From NCBI RefSeq assembly GCF_019976755.1, contig NZ_AP023441.1, positions 496,001 through 560,000 on the forward strand: DNA of 64,000 nt. Reading direction: 5' to 3'. Positions 60,801-64,000 of this stretch are shown piece after piece. Position 1 is the first letter of the stretch. Every line of letters starts with the position of its first letter. The notes under the pieces are model-generated. The model worked only from the letters and a program-made list of their open reading frames with translations, did not search any database and was not told where the DNA came from. The position numbers and the translations under genes were made by a program. This stretch comes from Nostoc sp. MS1. Lineage in GTDB: Bacteria; Cyanobacteriota; Cyanobacteriia; Cyanobacteriales; Nostocaceae.

Positions 60801-62107
60801 CTGACAGGTGTAGGTTTTTTACAATTAGGAGGAATTGAAGCAAAAGAAATCGTCAACAGGAGTATGAGGAAAAGCACTCCAACTGGGAAGATGAATAGGA
60901 AGATGGTTGAGTAAATCAGCAATCAGGGTCAACAGGCCTAACAAAAAACAAGAAATCTGACGCTGAGGATGAAGGTGGAAAGGCTGAGAAAAGACAACAT
61001 GTCGAGGTGGAAGTTGTTCGAGAGTTGGGGGAGAAGATTGATTTTCCGCTTCGCCCCCCAGCATCACCATCCAAAGAGTGGCAACAGCGATGGCTAACCA
61101 CAAACGTTCAGCACGTTGTGGTGAGAGCAAACGAGTATGATGCCAATCCCAACCATCTCCTTTGACATCCCGATAAACACATTCTGTAGAAGGACGTAAA
61201 CCGTACCAGAGTGCAGAGGCGCTCATGGGTTCAAGGTCAGTCAAAATCAACCAAGGGTCTTTGTAACCAAAATCCCAACGGGCAAGCAATGTACATTCAA
61301 CGGGATTGGTGACAAAGCAAATAATTCGACCTGACCAAGATGTTCCAGGGGTACAAACCACATCTTTTAGTGGATGCCATGTATTCCCAGATGGCAGGCG
61401 ATAAGTTCCTTGATGGTTAATACGTAAAAACGGATGCCAGCCAGCAGCCACAATCAATTCATACAACCAACAAGCATACAGTCCTCTGTCAGCAGTGACT
61501 ATGACATCAAACTCAGTTGGGATGGCATCTTTGATTGCTGTGAGCAGATTGTGCCAATGCCCTTTCCAACTTCCTGGCTCATGTGCTTTGACCACACACC
61601 ATGCTATCGGGATTCCACAACCCGCCAAGAGTATGTTTACTGATAAGACTACAAACTTATTGCCGATACTGGTTGCGTCTAGTGCTAGCGCAATACGCTT
61701 GATATTGGTAGGTAGCAAACTGATCACCCATAACAGCAATGGCGCAAAACAACTACTTACATCTAGAGTCCGACGATGAAGCCCTTTTTTGGCAGAGGCT
61801 TCCTCATACCATTCTTTTAATCTTTGACGTACTGTATTTGCCTTTTCTGAGTTGACTTGAGCTATGAATTTTGACACTTTGCTCAAGCTACTTGATCTTG
61901 TCATCACTATGCCAAAACTCCATGTTGCCAGCCCTACCACTTGTGGTAACGTCAGATGTGGCATTTTCTGTGACACTATATTTGTCCATTGTTTGAGGTA
62001 CTCATTTTTCAGCATTTGAGCCTCTGTTTCACTTTGTCAGTCTGCTTTTATTTTCTGTCAAGCGTGAATGAATGCTCACACTCTTGTAAAAAACCTACAC
62101 CTGTCAG
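60801..62107 (-). mobile_element. Intact IS element (IS4/IS701-like) in a low-complexity tract
   Basis: 1307 bp. Perfect terminal inverted repeats CTGACAGGTGTAGGTTTTTT extend to CTGACAGGTGTAGGTTTTTTACAA at the left end and its inverse at 62084-62107. The flanks repeat CTCC on both sides, but because the target is a CTCCCTAC-type repeat the duplication is uncertain. The transposase frame is complete. Confidence 0.9.
60825..62015 (-). CDS. IS4/IS701-type DDE transposase
   Basis: 396 aa, complete. Catalytic region features: ALALDATSIGNKFVVLSVNI (first Asp, DATSIG), DVIVTADRGLYACWLYELI (second Asp in TADRG) and the late Glu in YGLRPSTECVYRDVKGDGWDWHHTR. This is the IS4-superfamily arrangement with a beta-strand insertion between the second and third acidic residues. 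The gene fills the element between its terminal repeats and appears active. Confidence 0.92.
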   Translation of the reverse strand: MLKNEYLKQWTNIVSQKMPHLTLPQVVGLATWSFGIVMTRSSSLSKVSKFIAQVNSEKANTVRQRLKEWYEEASAKKGLHRRTLDVSSCFAPLLLWVISLLPTNIKRIALALDATSIGNKFVVLSVNILLAGCGIPIAWCVVKAHEPGSWKGHWHNLLTAIKDAIPTEFDVIVTADRGLYACWLYELIVAAGWHPFLRINHQGTYRLPSGNTWHPLKDVVCTPGTSWSGRIICFVTNPVECTLLARWDFGYKDPWLILTDLEPMSASALWYGLRPSTECVYRDVKGDGWDWHHTRLLSPQRAERLWLAIAVATLWMVMLGGEAENQSSPPTLEQLPPRHVVFSQPFHLHPQRQISCFLLGLLTLIADLLNHLPIHLPSWSAFPHTPVDDFFCFNSS

Positions 62108-62111
62108 CTCC

Positions 62112-62645
62112 CTACTCCCCACTCTGATAAAAGCCAATATCGCTACCTTTCCCCGCATGAACTAATGCTAACTTTTTGTAACGTTCCGCATGTTTGATGA
62201 GGTCTGCGGCTTCTTCTGGGGTGACGGGACGGGAAATTTTCCCAGGAAGACCTACAACTAGTGACAAGGGGGGTATATTCTTAGTTACAACAGATCCAGC
62301 ACCTATGATGCTACCAGCACCTACGCGGACTCCATTTAAAATTACTGCGCCGATGCCTATTAAACAACCGCGCTCAATATGGGCAGAATGTATTACAGCA
62401 CGGTGTCCTACAGTAACAAAGTCTTCCAATACTGTTGGCAAACCGGGATCACCGTGTAGAATTGCTCCATCTTGAACATTTGTGCATTCACCAATGTCAA
62501 TGCTTTCCACATCTCCCCTAACTACTGCACCGTACCAAATGCTTGCTCCTGCTGCTATTTTGACGGAACCAACAACAACAGCATTGGCGGCGATGAAGGC
62601 GGCGTGAGAAAAATCGGGAGAAGGCCAGTAAGAAGAGGTAGACAC
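62112..62645 (-). CDS. Gamma-carbonic-anhydrase-like hexapeptide-repeat protein
   Basis: 177 aa from the GTG at 62645; longer readings from ATG 62690 or 62732 add residues that look unlike the family. It has the left-handed beta-helix pattern (AAFIAANAVVVGSVKIAAGA and later VGAGSIIGAGSVVTK). The three metal His of gamma-carbonic anhydrases match: ILHGD, and GH-RAVI-H with the correct spacing. The protein is related to the CcmM N-terminal domain and to bacterial YrdA. It may hydrate CO2 or act as a metal-bound structural enzyme; activity is not proven. It is next to an IS, which lies 5 bases beyond its stop. Confidence 0.88.
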   Translation of the reverse strand: MSTSSYWPSPDFSHAAFIAANAVVVGSVKIAAGASIWYGAVVRGDVESIDIGECTNVQDGAILHGDPGLPTVLEDFVTVGHRAVIHSAHIERGCLIGIGAVILNGVRVGAGSIIGAGSVVTKNIPPLSLVVGLPGKISRPVTPEEAADLIKHAERYKKLALVHAGKGSDIGFYQSGE

Positions 62646-62883
62646 GATAGAATATGAATAAGGTACCCAGGAACACTGGAATAACTCCATCCTTGGAGGC
62701 TGGTTGCAAAACCAGAATATCACAGTGTCCACCCTCTAAGTTGAGGAAGACAACGGTGAAATTGTTTCTGCCGCAATACCTTATTGGTGCAGCAGTGAAC
62801 AAATCCCCCAGATTGGTGGAGCCGAAGTGTAAAATCCAACGCACTGGTGCTGGTGAATACGAGACTATGTTTGTACGCACTTC

Positions 62884-63396
62884 ATGATGAATCCAGGCTT
62901 GCAGTACCCTATATTTGGCCCTGATATACAGTGTCCCCATTGTCGCCAAACGATTCCGGCGCTGACACTGACTGATACCTATTTGTGTCCCCGTCATGGC
63001 GCTTTTGAAGCTAACCCCAAAAATGGGGAATTAGTTCATCTACAATCTGGTCGCCATTGGCGGAGATGGAATAATGAATGGTATCGACAACATACTCATC
63101 CCGATGGCATTCGGTTTGAAATCCACGAAGCCTTAGATAAGCTATACACCCAAGGGTATCGAGCTACAAAGGTAATTATTGCCAAGCGTTATCAGGAATT
63201 GATGAGTGGTTATTTAGAACGCAGCACTCCTTGGCGTTCTGGACAGCCGGAAACCTCATCGGCAAGATTATACGGCTTACCTGTTGAATTTAGTCCCGAC
63301 TCATCAGATGACCCCTGTTGGGAAGTGATTAATTTCGATTTGGATAAAGAACCGGGTGTTCCTGTGCGCTACCCTTATTTCCGATTATTTGAATAA
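62884..63396 (+). CDS. Conserved cyanobacterial protein with zinc-ribbon-like start
   Basis: 170 aa. The N-terminal part has IQCPHCRQTIPALT and LTDTYLCPRHGAFEANPKNG, four Cys/His positions typical of a small zinc ribbon. The remainder (HWRRWNNEWYRQHTHPDGIRFEIHEALDKLYTQGY, then ATKVIIAKRYQELMSGYLER) is helical and shared by a family I know only as conserved in cyanobacteria (TIGR02652-like). No function is known. The gene is divergent from the carbonic-anhydrase-like gene. Confidence 0.85.
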   Translation: MMNPGLQYPIFGPDIQCPHCRQTIPALTLTDTYLCPRHGAFEANPKNGELVHLQSGRHWRRWNNEWYRQHTHPDGIRFEIHEALDKLYTQGYRATKVIIAKRYQELMSGYLERSTPWRSGQPETSSARLYGLPVEFSPDSSDDPCWEVINFDLDKEPGVPVRYPYFRLFE

Positions 63397-63522
63397 TAGT
63401 CCATAGTCCACAGTCAACAGTCAATAGTCCACAGTCAACAGAAAAAAAATTTTTAACTCACTGATGACCAATGACTAATGATTAATAACTATGGACTATT
63501 GACTAATGACTATTGACTAAAC
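63397..63522. repeat. Inverted STRR block (heptamers in both orientations)
   Basis: First half: AGTCCATAGTCCACAGTCAA-type units (63397-63441). Second half after AAAATTTTTAAC: ACCAATGACTAATGATTAAT and CTATGGACTATTGACTAATG, which are the inverse units. The two halves are partly complementary and can pair into a long imperfect hairpin before the next gene. Confidence 0.7.
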
Positions 63523-63523
63523 T

Positions 63524-63952
63524 ATGCACCACGCCTCTATTCGGACTGCGAATATCCATCGAGCGATCGCCTTTTATGAAATACTAGGCTTTACAGTTTG
63601 TGAACGCTTCACAACAGGCTATACCCTAGCTTGCTGGATGGAAGGACTAGGCGGCAGAATTGAACTCATCCAAATTCCTGAACCAAAACCAGCCCCCGAT
63701 GCTTTTGCAGATGAGCATTATGTGGGTTATTATCACCTGTCATTCGATTTAACTCAAACTACACCAGATTTACCTGGATGGTTGACAGATTTGCAAGAAC
63801 GTGTATCTCAGGTTGCAGAATTGTCACCATTGAAAATACTCTTAGAGCCGACACAGCAGCAGATAGGCGATCGCATTTTTGAAGTGGCTTTTATTGCTGA
63901 TACAGATGGCTTACCATTGGAATTTATCAGAGCTTTAAGTAAAATTAACTAA
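63524..63952 (+). CDS. VOC-family (glyoxalase-like) protein
   Basis: 142 aa. HASIRTANIHRAIAFYEILGF begins the vicinal-oxygen-chelate fold, and the end AFIADTDGLPLEFI carries the typical Glu metal ligand; an Asp/Glu-rich RIELIQIPEPKP is the other half. The family covers glyoxalase I, dioxygenases and antibiotic-resistance proteins; the specific reaction cannot be read. The start is ATG 63524, right after the repeat block. Confidence 0.88.
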   Translation: MHHASIRTANIHRAIAFYEILGFTVCERFTTGYTLACWMEGLGGRIELIQIPEPKPAPDAFADEHYVGYYHLSFDLTQTTPDLPGWLTDLQERVSQVAELSPLKILLEPTQQQIGDRIFEVAFIADTDGLPLEFIRALSKIN

Positions 63953-64000
63953 AATTAATTGTATTTTTATATACGACAAATGTGTTTTCTTTGTAACCTA

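Overview
The window comes from the chromosome of a filamentous, heterocyst-forming cyanobacterium of the Nostoc/Anabaena type. The evidence is a psbA gene, a lipoprotein CyanoQ (psbQ), NTRC, an AgrE-type arginine-degrading enzyme, an XisH/XisI pair, many HIP1 octamers (GCGATCGC) and many tandem heptanucleotide repeats (STRR type, such as TAATTCG and TAGTCAT units). No plasmid or phage backbone is visible, but the window is rich in insertion sequences, gene fragments and repeats.

Layout. Positions 1-4600: the end of a NHLM-type peptide-exporter ABC protein, then a Zn/Cd-type P1B ATPase divergent from its SmtB/ArsR regulator, with a 24-bp operator between them. Positions 4600-7150: secreted proteins of unknown role and the remains of an HlyD gene and a WD40 gene. 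Positions 7500-16200: a microviridin (omega-ester/amide ribosomal peptide) cluster. It has three precursor genes, the two ATP-grasp ligases (MdnB and MdnC types), a LamG-patatin protein, a small glycine-rich hydrophobic protein, a peptide-type ABC exporter and a GNAT acetyltransferase, all on the + strand. Positions 16300-20100: a coiled-coil GUN4 protein and an unknown protein next to a ThiF-like E1 protein.

Positions 20200-29925: two inverted IS copies of 1675 bp, identical in their encoded transposase, enclose psbA (Glu130, high-light D1 form), a nucleophile-less alpha/beta hydrolase, an FAD oxidoreductase, psbQ and a conserved gene. The first copy sits inside a glutathione S-transferase gene whose two halves can be rejoined on paper. 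Positions 30100-39200: a slipin-like protein, YdeI, KptA, a tRNA-like gene, an IS630 remnant, a sugar ABC permease, NTRC, XisH/XisI and an OppC/DppC-type permease.

Positions 39400-43260 hold a likely conflict or defence operon: a small membrane protein followed 25 bp later by a calcineurin phosphoesterase-NACHT-LRR protein. Positions 43560-54810: a ROK kinase, CTP synthase, a cell-wall amidase, a CHAT-domain protein, an orphan HicB with an IS4-type element (10-bp target duplication) 18 bp upstream of its start, a Uma2 gene broken by one stop codon, a DUF2085 protein and AgrE. Positions 55000-64000: GNAT, Uma2, Nudix, a TetR regulator fused to a degenerate tyrosine-recombinase domain and divergent from the fatty-acid desaturase desC, Ogt, an acetoacetate-decarboxylase-like protein, an intact IS, a gamma-carbonic-anhydrase-like protein, a conserved cyanobacterial protein and a VOC-fold protein.

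The most interesting candidates are the extended microviridin locus (cores with F, L and R at the presumed protease-specificity position, plus a patatin/hydrophobic-protein pair inside the cluster), the phosphoesterase-NACHT-LRR operon, and the TetR-recombinase fusion with palindromes next to desC. All functions are read from motifs and remembered family features; no database search was run.
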